64,000 nt of DNA from an uncultured Pelagibacteraceae bacterium (GTDB lineage Bacteria > Pseudomonadota > Alphaproteobacteria > Pelagibacterales > Pelagibacteraceae): assembly GCA_902514945.1 (NCBI GenBank), contig CABXSO010000001.1, positions 21,175-85,174 on the forward strand. Reading direction: 5' to 3'. This document shows positions 1-12,059 of the stretch, one piece after another. Under the pieces are notes generated by a model. It made no database searches. It saw only the letters and a list, made by a program, of their open reading frames with translations, and was not told where the DNA came from. The stretch's first letter is position 1. Every line of letters begins with the position of its first letter. Made by a program: the position numbers and the translations under genes.

Positions 1-1474
1 CATAATTAATTTCAATTTCACTTGAACCAGAAACACAAGGTCTTCCCATTCCCCTAGCTACAACTGCAGCATGACTAGTCATACCCCCTCTTGAGGTTAA
101 AATTCCTTTTGCAGCATGCATTCCTTGAATATCTTCTGGAGAAGTTTCAACTCTAACTAAAATTGTATCTTGCATCATATCATTTAATCTTTCAGCCTCC
201 TCTGAAGTGAAAACTACTTTTCCACTTACTGCACCAGGAGACGCCGGAAGACCGTTTGCTATAACTTTGATTGAACTTTTCTCATCTAAAGTAGGATGCA
301 AAAGCGTGTCTAAAGAGTTGGGATCAACTCTTAAAATAGCATCATTTTTATTGATTAACTTTTCTCTAACCATATCAACGGCAATTTTTACTGCCGATTT
401 TGATGTTCTTTTTCCAGATCGAGTTTGTAATATCCAAAGTTTATTATTTTCAACAGTGAACTCTACATCTTGCATATCCTTATAATGTTTCTCGAGTTTT
501 TTTAAAATTTTATATAATTCGTGATATACTTTTGGCATCGACTCTTCCATAGATACATCATCAACCTTTGCCTCTTTTCTTGCCTTTTTTGTAATATACT
601 GCGGAGTTCTAGTTCCAGCTACAACATCTTCTCCCTGAGCATTTATCAAATATTCTCCATAAATATCATTTGATCCATCTGAAGGGTTTCTAGTAAAGAC
701 AACTCCTGTTGCACAATCATTACCCATATTTCCAAAAACCATAGATTGAACATTAACAGCTGTTCCCCATTCAGAAGGAATTTGATTCAACTTTCTGTAA
801 ACATTCGCTCTTTTGCTTTCCCAAGATAAAAATACAGCATCTATTGCCCCAAATAATTGATGATAAACATCTTGAGGAAAATCTTTACTGGTTTTTTCTT
901 TAACTACATTCTTAAAATCATTTATTAAACCATCCCAATCCTTTTCATCAAGATCCGTATCAAGCAACACACCTTTTGTTAATTTATAATTTTCTATCAG
1001 TTCTTCAAAATTGTAACTTTCAACACCCATGACTACATTTCCGTACATCTGAATGAATCTTCTATAACTATCTTTCGCAAATCTTCCGTTGGATGTTTTG
1101 TTGGCCAAAGCAATTACTGTTTTATCATTTAGTCCTAAGTTTAGAATTGTATCCATCATACCTGGCATTGAAACTCTTGCTCCAGATCGGACTGATAAAA
1201 GAAGAGGATTTTTTAAATCTCCAAATTTTTTTGATACATCTTTTTCTATTGTTTTAATTTCTTTTTTAATTTGGTTAATTAATTTGGAATTTAATTTTTT
1301 TTTACCCTTATAAAAAATTTCGCAAACTTTTGTTGAGATCGTAAAACCTGGAGGCACAGGTAAACCCATTCTTCCCATTTCAGATAAATTTGCTCCTTTA
1401 CCACCTAAAAAATTTTTTGAATTTTTTATTTTTTTTGAGTCTTTAGACTTAAAATTAAGAATTAACTTATTCAT
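1..1474 (-). CDS. ppdK: Pyruvate, phosphate dikinase (N-terminal part; gene runs off left edge)
   Basis: Reverse complement from ATG at 1474 reads MNKLILNFKSKDSKKIKNSKNFLGGKGANLSEMGRMGLPVPPGFTISTKVCE..., the PPDK N-terminal signature; open to the window edge. Confidence 0.93.
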   Translation of the reverse strand, partial: MNKLILNFKSKDSKKIKNSKNFLGGKGANLSEMGRMGLPVPPGFTISTKVCEIFYKGKKKLNSKLINQIKKEIKTIEKDVSKKFGDLKNPLLLSVRSGARVSMPGMMDTILNLGLNDKTVIALANKTSNGRFAKDSYRRFIQMYGNVVMGVESYNFEELIENYKLTKGVLLDTDLDEKDWDGLINDFKNVVKEKTSKDFPQDVYHQLFGAIDAVFLSWESKRANVYRKLNQIPSEWGTAVNVQSMVFGNMGNDCATGVVFTRNPSDGSNDIYGEYLINAQGEDVVAGTRTPQYITKKARKEAKVDDVSMEESMPKVYHELYKILKKLEKHYKDMQDVEFTVENNKLWILQTRSGKRTSKSAVKIAVDMVREKLINKNDAILRVDPNSLDTLLHPTLDEKSSIKVIANGLPASPGAVSGKVVFTSEEAERLNDMMQDTILVRVETSPEDIQGMHAAKGILTSRGGMTSHAAVVARGMGRPCVSGSSEIEINY

Positions 1475-3539
1475 TATGAGCTTTTAAAAATTGAAAATTT
1501 ATATAATTTTGAAACGTTTTACATAACATATTAATAAGTTCCAAACGGTTTTTTCTTAAAGTTTCGTTGTCCTCATTAACTTTTACATTATCAAAAAATT
1601 CGAAAACTTCTTTTTTAGTTTCAGCTAAAATTAATAATGATTTTTCACAATTTTCATCGCTGGTTATGGTAGAATAATATTTTTTAATATCATTAATTTT
1701 TTTATATAAGTTTTTTTCAAAATCACTTTTAAAAATACCAGGATCAGTTGTATCATTTATTTCAATCTCATTATTTTTCATCTCATGATCTAAAATGTTA
1801 GATGCTCTTTTGTAACTTGAATTAATGTCTATACCAATTTGACTGTTAATTACCTTATTAAGACATTTTGCTTTTTCATAAGATGAAAATAATTTATTTA
1901 ATGAAAATGATGATAAAGTTGCTTCAATTATGTCGTAACGTATTTCTTTTTCTTTAAGATAATATCTAAATCTATCTTTTAAAAAATCATGTAATTCTTT
2001 TTGTAAATCTTTATTATCAAGATTGTATCCTTGGTCATCGTAAAGACGTGAAGAATAATTTAAAAGATCATTTATTTTCAGGTTCTTTTTATTTTCTATA
2101 GTAGTTCTTATTATACCTAGAGCAATTCTTCTTAATGCTAATGGGTCTTTTGAACTGGTGGGTTTCTCATTTATACCAAAAAAGCCTACCAAGGTATCAA
2201 TCTTGTCTGTAATTGATAATGCAACACTGAACAGCTTTTTTGGAACCATTGAGTTGAGACCAATTGGTAAATATTGTTCAGAAATAGCCAAAGAGATATC
2301 TTTATCGAATCCTTGATGTTCAGAAAAATATCCTCCCATAAGTCCTTGGAGTTCAGGAAATTCACCAACAAGACCAGAGGTAAGATCGGTTTTACAAATC
2401 GATGCTGCTAATTCTACTTTTTCCTTACTAATTAATAATTCATCTGAAATTATTGCACCAATTTTTCTCATTCGTTGAACTTTATCAAAATAAGATCCAA
2501 GACCTTTAAAAAAATTCATTGATTTTAATTCTGATACCTTTTTTACTAAATTTTGAGTTTTATCCTTATTCCAAAAGAATTCTGCATCGCTTAATCTTGC
2601 GTCAACCACTCTTTCGTTACCTATTTTAATGAGTCCTTTTTTATCTTTTTTATTTGTTACAATTAAAAATTCATTCGTGATTTCGTTTTTATCATTAAAT
2701 GTTGGAAAATATTTTTGGTGAGACTCCATTGTTAAGGTCAAAATCTCTTTAGGAACCGATAAAAATTTATTATTAAATTTGCACAATAAAACGTTTGGGC
2801 TATCTACTAAATTTACTACCTCATCCATTAATTTTATATTTTCATTAATTTTTAATCTTTTTTTTCTAAGTATTTTTAAAAAAGATTTGTTGATTATTTT
2901 TAGTCTTTTATTTTGATTAATAATAACTCCATTATTTTCAAAAAATTTTTCATATTTACTAAAATTTTCAAAGGATTTTTTTTTATCCTCAAAATCTTTA
3001 TCTAAAAAAGTCAAATTAGAGGAAACTAAATGATGAAATTTAAAACTTACAATTTTTTTATCAAATATTGATAAGATTGATTTTAATGGTCTTCCCCAAT
3101 TTAAATCAAATTCACCCCATTTCATTGATTTTTTCCATTTATAATTACTCAAAATTTTTGGAATGAATTCAGCAAGTAAATCATGTGTCTTTAATGAAGT
3201 TGCTAAAGTTTTGTAAAAATAAAATTCATCCTTTTCAGTTTTTTTTTTAAATAGATCTTTTTTGTTAATTTTATTTGATCTCAAAAATCCTTCCAACGCT
3301 TGTTGGGGAGCGCTAATTTTAGGACCTTTAATATCTTTAGATTTAATTTTAATTTGTTTATCTAGTCCTTCAAAAACTAAAACTAATCTATTTGGAGTTG
3401 AAAAAGAAAAATTTTTTTTTGATTTTATTGATTTTTCCTCAAATAAATTTTTAAAGTCTTCAAAAATTTTTTCTCTCAAATTTTTCTGAAGCGCAGCAGG
3501 AATTTCTTCACTAAATAGCTCTAAAAAAAATTCTGACAT
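1467..3539 (-). CDS. glyS: Glycyl-tRNA synthetase beta subunit
   Basis: ORF MSEFFLELFSEEIPAALQ..., typical GlyS N-terminus; adjacent to glyQ. Confidence 0.96.
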   Translation of the reverse strand: MSEFFLELFSEEIPAALQKNLREKIFEDFKNLFEEKSIKSKKNFSFSTPNRLVLVFEGLDKQIKIKSKDIKGPKISAPQQALEGFLRSNKINKKDLFKKKTEKDEFYFYKTLATSLKTHDLLAEFIPKILSNYKWKKSMKWGEFDLNWGRPLKSILSIFDKKIVSFKFHHLVSSNLTFLDKDFEDKKKSFENFSKYEKFFENNGVIINQNKRLKIINKSFLKILRKKRLKINENIKLMDEVVNLVDSPNVLLCKFNNKFLSVPKEILTLTMESHQKYFPTFNDKNEITNEFLIVTNKKDKKGLIKIGNERVVDARLSDAEFFWNKDKTQNLVKKVSELKSMNFFKGLGSYFDKVQRMRKIGAIISDELLISKEKVELAASICKTDLTSGLVGEFPELQGLMGGYFSEHQGFDKDISLAISEQYLPIGLNSMVPKKLFSVALSITDKIDTLVGFFGINEKPTSSKDPLALRRIALGIIRTTIENKKNLKINDLLNYSSRLYDDQGYNLDNKDLQKELHDFLKDRFRYYLKEKEIRYDIIEATLSSFSLNKLFSSYEKAKCLNKVINSQIGIDINSSYKRASNILDHEMKNNEIEINDTTDPGIFKSDFEKNLYKKINDIKKYYSTITSDENCEKSLLILAETKKEVFEFFDNVKVNEDNETLRKNRLELINMLCKTFQNYINFQFLKAHNE

Positions 3540-3540
3540 T

Positions 3541-4422
3541 TTATGTTTGCGACTCTACCCAAACTTCAGCAGCTTGTTTTGTGATCTCTCTTATTCGACC
3601 AATATATTCTGCTCTTTGAGCAACACTAATAGCTCCACGAGCATCTAATACGTTAAATATATGACTTGCTTTCAAGCATTGATCGTATGCAGGTAAAGAT
3701 ATGTTTTTTTCAACTAATGATTTTGCCTCACTCTCATGTATATCAAATATCTTAAATAAATTTTCCGTATTAGCATACTCAAAGTTATAAGCTGAGAATT
3801 CTTTTTCTGATTGATGAAAAACTTCTCTGTAATCAATACCTTCATCATTCCAAATTAAATCATAAACGTTTTTTTTCTGTTGGGTAAACATACAAATTCT
3901 TTCAAGACCGTAGGTTATCTCCACTGACACTGGTTTACATTCGAAACCCGCCATTTGTTGAAAATAGGTAAATTGAGATATTTCCATTCCATCACACCAT
4001 ACTTCCCATCCAAGACCTGCAGCTCCTAGAGTTGGACTTTCCCAGTCATCTTCAACAAATCTAATATCATGGTCTTTATGATTGATTCCTATTACCGACA
4101 AACTGTTTAAATAAAGTTTTTTAATATTTAGCGGAGAGGGTTTTATTATAACTTGAAATTGATAATAATGCTGAAGTCTATTTGGATTATCTCCATATCT
4201 TCCATCTGTAGGTCTTCGTGAAGGTTGAACATACGCTGCTTTCCATGGCTTGGGCCCAAGTGATCTTAAAGTAGTTGCTGGGTGAAATGTTCCAGCTCCA
4301 ACCTCCATGTCATAAGGTTGTAAAATTACACATCCATTTTTACTCCAAAATTTTTGTAGATTAATAATTGTATCTTGGAAAGTTTGAAATTTAGGTTTTT
4401 TTTTATTTTTTTTAGAGGCCAT
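3541..4422 (-). CDS. glyQ: Glycyl-tRNA synthetase alpha subunit
   Basis: ORF with [69 protein letters not shown], highly conserved GlyQ. Confidence 0.98.
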   Translation of the reverse strand: MASKKNKKKPKFQTFQDTIINLQKFWSKNGCVILQPYDMEVGAGTFHPATTLRSLGPKPWKAAYVQPSRRPTDGRYGDNPNRLQHYYQFQVIIKPSPLNIKKLYLNSLSVIGINHKDHDIRFVEDDWESPTLGAAGLGWEVWCDGMEISQFTYFQQMAGFECKPVSVEITYGLERICMFTQQKKNVYDLIWNDEGIDYREVFHQSEKEFSAYNFEYANTENLFKIFDIHESEAKSLVEKNISLPAYDQCLKASHIFNVLDARGAISVAQRAEYIGRIREITKQAAEVWVESQT

Positions 4423-5218
4423 ATTTTTGCCAAACCGATTTTTCCTCTAATATATTTGATAATTGATCGACATGGGTATTTGAAGATGATAATTTTTTAC
4501 TAAGCCAACTTTTTGATTTTTCAAATTTTTTAATGACAACATCTTCTCCAAATTTTTCTTTTAATACCTGATCTGCATTTCCTATCTCATCTATCAAACC
4601 AAGATCTTTGGCTTTTCTGCCGGACCAAAATTCACCTGAAAATAACTCTACCTCAGATTTTTTAAGTTTTGATGACCTGCTTTTTTCGACAACCTCTATG
4701 AAATCTTTATGTAAATCTAATTGAATATTTTTTAATCTTTCGATGTCTTCTTTTTTTTCATCAAGAAATGGGTCTAATGTACTTTTATTTTTCCCTGCAG
4801 TGTGCACTCTTCTCTCAACACCTATCTTTTTTATCAATTCTGTAAAGCCGAAAGAAGAGTAGATAACACCTATCGAGCCTATAATTGAACTTGAGTTTGC
4901 ATAAATTTCATCTCCAGCACACGCTATTAGATATCCGCCTGAGGCTGCTACATCTTCTGCAAAAACTATTACTTTTTTTTTATTTTTTTTTGCCTGTTGT
5001 CTAATTAAACTATAAATTAAATGTGATTGGACGGGAGATCCTCCTGGAGAATTTATTGTAATAGCGACACACGGTGCTTTTTTAACTGAAAAAGCTTTTG
5101 AAATAATCTCCTCTTGACCAGAAAAATCTATACCCTGTTTAAATTTACCTACATTTCCAATTACGCCATTTAGCTTTACATGTGGAATAATTTTTTTTTT
5201 TTTAAAAAAAGAGAGCAT
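4412..5218 (-). CDS. S49 family signal peptide peptidase (SppA/SohB-like)
   Basis: ORF with [36 protein letters not shown] and [11 protein letters not shown] motifs of S49 peptidases. Confidence 0.9.
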   Translation of the reverse strand: MLSFFKKKKIIPHVKLNGVIGNVGKFKQGIDFSGQEEIISKAFSVKKAPCVAITINSPGGSPVQSHLIYSLIRQQAKKNKKKVIVFAEDVAASGGYLIACAGDEIYANSSSIIGSIGVIYSSFGFTELIKKIGVERRVHTAGKNKSTLDPFLDEKKEDIERLKNIQLDLHKDFIEVVEKSRSSKLKKSEVELFSGEFWSGRKAKDLGLIDEIGNADQVLKEKFGEDVVIKKFEKSKSWLSKKLSSSNTHVDQLSNILEEKSVWQKYGL

Positions 5219-5286
5219 TTTAAATATTTATAGAATTTTTTAGTGAATATAAAGACACCTTATAATTGAAGATACAGGTGCGTCAA

Positions 5287-5314
5287 TTGATAAGTATAAA
5301 AAGTAACCTATTAT
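5287..5314 (+). promoter_or_regulatory. Candidate sigma70-type promoter upstream of polyprenyl synthase
   Basis: TTGATA (5287-5292), 16-nt spacer, TATTAT (5309-5314) in the divergent intergenic region; pattern only, in an AT-rich background. Confidence 0.35.
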
Positions 5315-5331
5315 ACTAATTTGCTCGATAA

Positions 5332-6345
5332 ATGGGAAGTGTCATACAACTAAAAAACAAAATTAATAATTCATATTTTCAACTTAAAAACTCAGTCGAA
5401 GATAGATTGATGTTAGTTGAAGAAAAAATAAAGTCAAAATTGGAGAGCAATGTAGACTTAGTTCAAAAAATGTCAAACTATCACCTTAATACAGGTGGTA
5501 AAAGATTAAGAGCTTTATTAACTCTAGGATCAGCAAAGTTATGCAATTATACAAAAGGAACTAGAGATATAAATTTAGCTGCTTGCGTAGAACTTATTCA
5601 CTCAGCAACTTTAATGCATGATGATGTGATAGATAATGGTTCTATTAGAAGAGGAAAAAAAACTTTGAATAAAATATGGGATAATCATTCATCTGTTTTG
5701 TTAGGAGATTATTTACTAAGTAGATGTTTTGAAATGATGGTGGAGGATGGGAATATTGAAGTATTAAAATTATTGTCATCGACCTCCTCTAAGATTGCTC
5801 AAGGTGAAGTTCTTCAATTGCAACATCAGGGTGAGGTTGACATGCTGGAAGAAACTTACTTAAAAATTATCTCTGCTAAAACCGCAGAGCTTTTTGCGGC
5901 GGCTACAAAAGTAGGTGCTATTTTATCAAACGTGGAAACAAAAGAAAAAGAAGCATTAGAATTTTATGGAAGGAATTTGGGCTTAACATTCCAAATAGCT
6001 GATGATACTTTGGATTATAAATCTGAGTCAAAGTTTTTTGGAAAAAAAATTGGTAAAGATTTTTACGAAGGAAAGACTACCTTGCCAATTATTTTGTTAT
6101 TTCAAAAAGCAAATTTAAAGGAAAAAAAAATACTTAAAAATATTTTTTCAAAAAACAAAAGAGATGAAAACGATTTAAACCGTACATTATCTTTAATTAA
6201 AAAATATGAGATAATTAGAAAGTGTTATCAAAAAGCAAACCACTATATTAATTTAGCATCAAGCTCATTATCAATATTTAAAGATTGTGATGAAAAAAAC
6301 ATTCTTGAAAATTTAACTTCATTTAGTTTGTCAAGGGATTTTTAG
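5332..6345 (+). CDS. ispB: Polyprenyl diphosphate synthase (octaprenyl/solanesyl-type)
   Basis: GGKRLRALL, LMHDDVID and QIADDTLDY motifs of trans-prenyltransferases. Confidence 0.88.
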   Translation: MGSVIQLKNKINNSYFQLKNSVEDRLMLVEEKIKSKLESNVDLVQKMSNYHLNTGGKRLRALLTLGSAKLCNYTKGTRDINLAACVELIHSATLMHDDVIDNGSIRRGKKTLNKIWDNHSSVLLGDYLLSRCFEMMVEDGNIEVLKLLSSTSSKIAQGEVLQLQHQGEVDMLEETYLKIISAKTAELFAAATKVGAILSNVETKEKEALEFYGRNLGLTFQIADDTLDYKSESKFFGKKIGKDFYEGKTTLPIILLFQKANLKEKKILKNIFSKNKRDENDLNRTLSLIKKYEIIRKCYQKANHYINLASSSLSIFKDCDEKNILENLTSFSLSRDF

Positions 6346-6968
6346 GGACTTAGAAGGCTTTTTATCCAATTACCATTTTTTTCTAAAGAATATTTTAATC
6401 TCTCGTGAATTCTATTATCACCATCTAACCAGAATTCAATTGTTGAAGGTTTTAAATTCCATCCAGACCAGTGACTTGGTCTAGGAACATTTTTTTTATC
6501 TTTATATTTTTTTCTATAATCCTCTAATGAATTTAAAAGGTCATCTCTACTTTGAAGAACACTGCTTTGTTTTGAGGCCCAAGCACCTATTCTACTGTCG
6601 TATTCTCTTGAGGCATAGTACTCATCAGCTGTTTCATCGTCTACTTGCTGTAATGTTCCAACTATTCTTATTTGTCTTAGTAGACTTTTCCAATGAAAGC
6701 ACATTGTAGCATTTGGATTTTCTTTAATTTCATTTCCTTTTTGACTATTCAAATTTGTATAAAAAACAAATCCTTTTTCATTGTGACCTTTGAGAAGAAC
6801 CATCCTAACTGAAGGAATACCCTCTTTATTTGCGGTGCCAAGCGCTAAAGCATTTGGGTCGTTAATTTCTTTTTTTTTAGCCTCTTCAAACCATTTTTGA
6901 AATAATTCAAACGGGTTATCTAGATCTAAAAAGCATTTATTAAGCCCTAGTGAGTTTTTTTGATTCAT
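6342..6968 (-). CDS. pdxH: Pyridoxamine 5'-phosphate oxidase
   Basis: MVLLKGHNEKGFVFYTNLNSQKGNEIKENPNATMCFHWKSLLRQIRIVG and C-terminal RIHERLKYS. Confidence 0.95.
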   Translation of the reverse strand: MNQKNSLGLNKCFLDLDNPFELFQKWFEEAKKKEINDPNALALGTANKEGIPSVRMVLLKGHNEKGFVFYTNLNSQKGNEIKENPNATMCFHWKSLLRQIRIVGTLQQVDDETADEYYASREYDSRIGAWASKQSSVLQSRDDLLNSLEDYRKKYKDKKNVPRPSHWSGWNLKPSTIEFWLDGDNRIHERLKYSLEKNGNWIKSLLSP

Positions 6969-7001
6969 AATTTAAACAAAATAATCTATACAATATAAAT
7001 A

Positions 7002-8084
7002 ATGTCATTTAATACTTTTGGAAAGACTTTTCGTTTCACAACTTGGGGAGAGTCCCATGGTCCAGCTATTGGCTGTATTATTGATGGGTGTCCACCATTA
7101 ATACCACTGAAGGAGGTGGATATTCAAAAAGAATTGAATAAACGAAAACCTGGACAATCTAAATTCACTACTCAAAGGAAGGAAAGTGACAAGGTTCAAA
7201 TTCTTTCAGGAGTTTTTGAGGGTAAAACGACAGGAACCCCGATATCTTTAATAATTTACAATGAAGATATGCGTTCAAAGGATTACAATGATATTAAAGA
7301 TAAATTTAGACCAGGACATGCAGATTTCACATATTTTAAGAAATATGGAATAAGAGACTACAGAGGTGGTGGTAGATCATCAGCTAGAGAAACAGCTGCA
7401 AGGGTTGCAGCGGGTGCTGTGGCAAAAAAAGTTTTAGAAAAAAAATTAGGAAAAAAATTCAAAATCTATGGAGCTGTAACCCAGCTTGGAATACTAGGAT
7501 GTGATACAAATAAATGGGATGATAAAATAATTTCTAAAAACCCATTCTTTTGCCCAGATAAATCAATGTTAAAAATTTGGGAAAAATACTTATTAAGCAT
7601 TAGAAAAGCTGGCTCGTCATGTGGGGCAATAATCGAAGTAAGAGCAAATGGTATTCCTGCTGGATTGGGTGCACCTATATACTCAAAATTAGATTCTGAC
7701 ATAGCTTCGGCTATGATGAGTATAAATGCTGTAAAAGGAGTTAATATTGGTTCAGGTATGAACTCAGCACAATTATCAGGTGAGGAAAATTCTGATGAAA
7801 TCTCTCAAAATAGAAAAAAAACAAAATTTAAATCTAATAACGCTGGAGGTATTTTAGGCGGTATTTCTTCAGGTCAAGAAATAATTGTTTCTTTTGCCGT
7901 AAAGCCAACTTCATCAATTTTAAAAAGTAGAAAAACAATTAATAAATTTGGAAAAAATACAAGTATATCAGTAAAAGGTAGACATGATCCATGTGTTGGT
8001 ATTAGAGCTGTACCAGTAGGTGAGGCAATGCTATCATGTGTTATATTAGATCATTATCTTCTTGATAAAGCTCAGTGTGGTTAG
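7002..8084 (+). CDS. aroC: Chorismate synthase
   Basis: [63 protein letters not shown]. Confidence 0.98.
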   Translation: MSFNTFGKTFRFTTWGESHGPAIGCIIDGCPPLIPLKEVDIQKELNKRKPGQSKFTTQRKESDKVQILSGVFEGKTTGTPISLIIYNEDMRSKDYNDIKDKFRPGHADFTYFKKYGIRDYRGGGRSSARETAARVAAGAVAKKVLEKKLGKKFKIYGAVTQLGILGCDTNKWDDKIISKNPFFCPDKSMLKIWEKYLLSIRKAGSSCGAIIEVRANGIPAGLGAPIYSKLDSDIASAMMSINAVKGVNIGSGMNSAQLSGEENSDEISQNRKKTKFKSNNAGGILGGISSGQEIIVSFAVKPTSSILKSRKTINKFGKNTSISVKGRHDPCVGIRAVPVGEAMLSCVILDHYLLDKAQCG

Positions 8085-8088
8085 TTCT

Positions 8089-10002
8089 TTAATTTTGTTT
8101 TTTTAAAACTATATTGGAATTTAGTAAATCTAGAACTTTTTCCTCAATTGAGATGGAGTCGAGATTTGCAATTTTGTACATTTTATCTGGAGTATCTTGA
8201 TCAATAAAAATATCTGGTAATGTCAATGATCTAAATTTTAAATTAGAGTCTATTAAACCTTTATTTGTTAAAAAATTAATTACATGAGAGCCAAAACCAC
8301 CGATAGAACCCTCCTCAATAGTCATTATCGCCTCATGAGTGGTAGCTAATTGCCAAATTAAATTTTCATCTAATGGTTTTGCAAATCTGGCATCGACAAC
8401 TGTAATCGATACGCCTTTTTTTGATAAATTTTCTGCAGCTTTTAAAGTATCATTTAATCTTGCTCCAAAATTTAATATTGCTAATTTTTTCCCTTCTATG
8501 ATAATTCTTGATTTTCCTATCTCAATTTTTTCGTTTATCGTTGGCAGAATAGAACCTAATCCAGTTCCTCTTGGATATCTGAATGCACACGGTCTATCAT
8601 TAATCTCGGTTGAGGTATTTATCATTCTCACAAGCTCAGCTTCATCACTAGCTGCCATGACAATAAAGTTTGGTAAAGTTGACAAATAAGTTGTATCAAA
8701 ACTCCCAGCATGTGTTGGTCCATCAGCTCCTACAAGTCCTGCTCTATCAATTGCAAATCTGACAGGTAAACTTTGGATTGCTACGTCGTGAACCACTTGA
8801 TCATAAGCTCTTTGAAGAAAAGTGGAATAAATGGCAGCATATGGTTTAAAGTTTTCTGTAGCTAAACCTGCAGCAAATGTAACAGCATGCTGTTCTGCAA
8901 TCCCAACATCAAAAGTCCTATCTGGAAATTCTTTACGGAAAATATTGAGGCCAGTCCCGTCAGGCATGGCAGCTGTAATAGCCACAATTTTACTATCCTT
9001 CTTTGCGTGTTGTATTAAAGTATTTGCAAAAACTTTTGTATATGAAGGTAATTTGCTTGAACTTTTTGATTGTTCTCCAGTTTTAACATTAAACTTTGAT
9101 ACTCCATGATAATTATCGTTAGCTTCTTCTGCAAAGGAATAGCCTTTTCCTTTTTTTGATTTAGTATGAATTAAAATTGGTCCTTCATGCTTTGAATCTC
9201 TAGCATTTCTTAAAATAGGAATTAGTGAATTTAAATCATGGCCATCTATTGGACCAATATAGTAAAATCCAAGTGAACTAAACAAAGTTCCACCTGTTAC
9301 AGCTGATCTAATCAAATCTTCTGCTTTGCCTGCCTTTGCACTAAATCTTTTTGAAAAGGCTGACATAATTAATTTTATTGTCTCTCTTAAACTAAAATAA
9401 ATCTTTCCTGAAAAGATTTTTGCTAAATAAGTACTCATTGCTCCTACAGGTCGAGCAATTGACATATCATTATCATTTAAAATTACGATCATTTTAGTTT
9501 TGGAGGCGCCAGCATTATTCATAGCTTCATAAGCCATTCCCGCACTGATAGCTCCATCACCAATAACTGCAATTACATTATCTGACTTATTAGATAGTTT
9601 ATTTGCCTCTGCTATACCCAACGCTGATGAAATTGATGTTGAACTATGTGCTGCACCAAAAGGATCATATTCACTCTCTGATCTTTTTGTAAAACCAGAA
9701 AGACCATTACCTTGCCTTAATGTTCTTATCTTGTCTTTTCTACCAGTTAAAATTTTATGCGGATAACATTGATGACCAACATCCCAAATTAATTTATCGT
9801 TAGGTGTATTAAATATATAATGTAATGCGACAGTCAATTCTACTACTCCAAGACTCGCTCCTAAATGTCCACCTGTCACAGAAACGGCATCAATCATTTC
9901 CTCTCTTAATTCATCAGCTACTTTTTGCAATTTTGACTCAGGTATTTTTTTTAAATCTGAAGGAAAATTAATCTCATCTAGTAATTCATATTTCTTTTTC
10001 AT
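8089..10002 (-). CDS. dxs: 1-deoxy-D-xylulose-5-phosphate synthase
   Basis: [63 protein letters not shown]. Confidence 0.98.
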   Translation of the reverse strand: MKKKYELLDEINFPSDLKKIPESKLQKVADELREEMIDAVSVTGGHLGASLGVVELTVALHYIFNTPNDKLIWDVGHQCYPHKILTGRKDKIRTLRQGNGLSGFTKRSESEYDPFGAAHSSTSISSALGIAEANKLSNKSDNVIAVIGDGAISAGMAYEAMNNAGASKTKMIVILNDNDMSIARPVGAMSTYLAKIFSGKIYFSLRETIKLIMSAFSKRFSAKAGKAEDLIRSAVTGGTLFSSLGFYYIGPIDGHDLNSLIPILRNARDSKHEGPILIHTKSKKGKGYSFAEEANDNYHGVSKFNVKTGEQSKSSSKLPSYTKVFANTLIQHAKKDSKIVAITAAMPDGTGLNIFRKEFPDRTFDVGIAEQHAVTFAAGLATENFKPYAAIYSTFLQRAYDQVVHDVAIQSLPVRFAIDRAGLVGADGPTHAGSFDTTYLSTLPNFIVMAASDEAELVRMINTSTEINDRPCAFRYPRGTGLGSILPTINEKIEIGKSRIIIEGKKLAILNFGARLNDTLKAAENLSKKGVSITVVDARFAKPLDENLIWQLATTHEAIMTIEEGSIGGFGSHVINFLTNKGLIDSNLKFRSLTLPDIFIDQDTPDKMYKIANLDSISIEEKVLDLLNSNIVLKKQN

Positions 10003-10871
10003 TTATTTCTACTCAAAATATAATTTAATGTTTCGAACAAATTTTTGGTTCTTGGTCCATATTTAATTAGTTTTTCATTTATTTTTAAAATCAAATTGTT
10101 AGCATATTTAATAGTATTTTTGTATCCCAGTAAACTAATAAGAGTTGCCTTTCCCTTTTTTTTATCCTTACCAGTTTTTTTCCCTGCCACATAAAGAGTT
10201 CCTTTATAATCAATAAGATCATCAGCAACTTGAAATAACAACCCTATATCAGCACCAATATTTTCAAATTTTTTAATATCTTTTTTATTTTTTTTCTTAA
10301 TTATTAATGGTGCTACACAACAAAAACTAAAAAGTTTCCCAGTTTTTTTAATTTCCATCTCTTCAATCTTTTTTTTGGAAATTTTTTTACGTTCATAACT
10401 TAAATCTAAATATTGTCCCCCTGCTATTCCAAGGTGACCTGAACTTTCAGAGATTCTATTAATTAAAGTAGTTTTAATTTTTTCATTAATTTTTAAATCT
10501 TTATGACTTAAGATTTCAAAAGCCATTGTTAAAAGTGAATTTCCAGCTAAAACTGCTGTAGCTTCTCCAAATTTAATATGTGCTGATGGTTTGCCTCTTC
10601 TTATAGAATCATCATCCATGCAAGGTAAATCATCATGTATTAAAGAATACGCATGAATACATTCAACCGCAGCCCCGATAATGATAAGTGTTCTATAGTT
10701 TAATTTGAATAAAAACCCAATATCAATTAAAATTTTTGATCTTATTTTTTTTCCACCAGAAAATAAACCATATTTCATTGCAACAATCAAATCTGATTTT
10801 TTTTGTTTAGAAATAAACTTTCTTAAAAAAAAATTTGTATCTTTAGCAATTTTACTTAGTTTTTTTTGCAT
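9999..10871 (-). CDS. ispA: Farnesyl/geranylgeranyl diphosphate synthase
   Basis: [43 protein letters not shown]; between dxs and xseB. Confidence 0.93.
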   Translation of the reverse strand: MQKKLSKIAKDTNFFLRKFISKQKKSDLIVAMKYGLFSGGKKIRSKILIDIGFLFKLNYRTLIIIGAAVECIHAYSLIHDDLPCMDDDSIRRGKPSAHIKFGEATAVLAGNSLLTMAFEILSHKDLKINEKIKTTLINRISESSGHLGIAGGQYLDLSYERKKISKKKIEEMEIKKTGKLFSFCCVAPLIIKKKNKKDIKKFENIGADIGLLFQVADDLIDYKGTLYVAGKKTGKDKKKGKATLISLLGYKNTIKYANNLILKINEKLIKYGPRTKNLFETLNYILSRNK

Positions 10872-11106
10872 GATTTTTTTGACTAATTTTAGATATCATT
10901 TTTTTTGTTTTTTCGTTAATTTCTCTAATATCTTTTTGAAATTTTTTTTCAATAATGTTATTGAGTTTGATTAGGTTTTGATATTTGTCTAAAGAGTCAC
11001 CTAAATCCTTTTGATTTTCTAATTCTTCAATCATCCTATTTGCCTCAAAAGTTAACTCCTCAAGAGAAAATGAATTATAATCTTTTTGTAAATTTTTATC
11101 TTTCAT
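10852..11106 (-). CDS. xseB: Exodeoxyribonuclease VII small subunit
   Basis: Short ORF with SFSLEELTFEANRMIEELENQKDLGDSLDKY; canonical xseB-ispA-dxs order. Confidence 0.8.
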   Translation of the reverse strand: MKDKNLQKDYNSFSLEELTFEANRMIEELENQKDLGDSLDKYQNLIKLNNIIEKKFQKDIREINEKTKKMISKISQKNHAKKTK

Positions 11107-11126
11107 ATAATACTCTCAAATAGTAC

Positions 11127-12059
11127 ATGAAAATTAATCTTGCAAATATTAAAAAAGCGAAGAAACTGTTAAATAAAAGAGAGTGTATTGCTATACCCAC
11201 TGAAACTGTTTATGGAATTGGAGGAAATGCTTATTCTGACACTGCTTGTAAAAAAATATTTAAATTAAAAAAAAGACCCAAGAATAATCCACTGATAGTT
11301 CATTATTATGATTTAAAAAACTTAGAAGCTGATTGTGATTTAAATAATGATTTTAAAAAATTGTATAAAAGATTTTGTCCTGGGCCAATAACATTTATTT
11401 TAAATCTTAAGAAAACATCAAAAATTTCTAAAGTTGCAACAAATCAAAAAAAAACACTTGCTGTAAGATTTCCAAAACATCCTATAACAAGAAATTTATT
11501 AAAAAATTTAAATTTTCCTATTGCAGCACCTAGTGCAAATATTTCTACAAAAATAAGTGCAGTGACTTCTTCAGATGTTAAAGATGATTTTGGAAAAAAA
11601 ATTAAGTATGTGCTTGAAGGTGGAAAATCATTAATCGGTGTAGAATCAACGATTGTTGATCTTAGAAAAAAACCTCAAATTTTAAGATTGGGTGGTTTAG
11701 AAGTAGAAACTATTCAAAAAATATTAAAAAAAAAGATATCAATTAACATTAATCCCTCTAAAATTTCAGTACCTGGACAATTGAAAATCCATTATTCTCC
11801 CGGTATTCCAATTAGGCTTAATGTTAGAAAAATTCAAAAAGATGAAGCCTTTTTATTAATTAAAAAAAATAAGATTAACAAATCAAACTATTATTTTTTA
11901 TCAGAAAAAGGAAATTTAAAAGAAGCTGCAAAAAATCTTTATACGACTTTAAGAAAAATAAAAAAAGATAGATATAAATCTATAGCTGTGAGTAAAATTC
12001 CGAATAAAGGATTTGGCAAAACAATAAATGATAGATTAATGAGAGCTTCAAAATTTTAA
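11127..12059 (+). CDS. L-threonylcarbamoyladenylate synthase (Sua5/YrdC/TsaC family)
   Basis: CIAIPTETVYGIGGNAYSD, KLKKRPKNNPLIVH, FPIAAPSANIS, VESTIVDLR. Confidence 0.93.
   Translation: MKINLANIKKAKKLLNKRECIAIPTETVYGIGGNAYSDTACKKIFKLKKRPKNNPLIVHYYDLKNLEADCDLNNDFKKLYKRFCPGPITFILNLKKTSKISKVATNQKKTLAVRFPKHPITRNLLKNLNFPIAAPSANISTKISAVTSSDVKDDFGKKIKYVLEGGKSLIGVESTIVDLRKKPQILRLGGLEVETIQKILKKKISININPSKISVPGQLKIHYSPGIPIRLNVRKIQKDEAFLLIKKNKINKSNYYFLSEKGNLKEAAKNLYTTLRKIKKDRYKSIAVSKIPNKGFGKTINDRLMRASKF

Noticed and set aside
2186-2371. Short minus-strand ORF inside glyS in another frame
   Set aside because: Out-of-frame ORF within GlyS; no independent evidence
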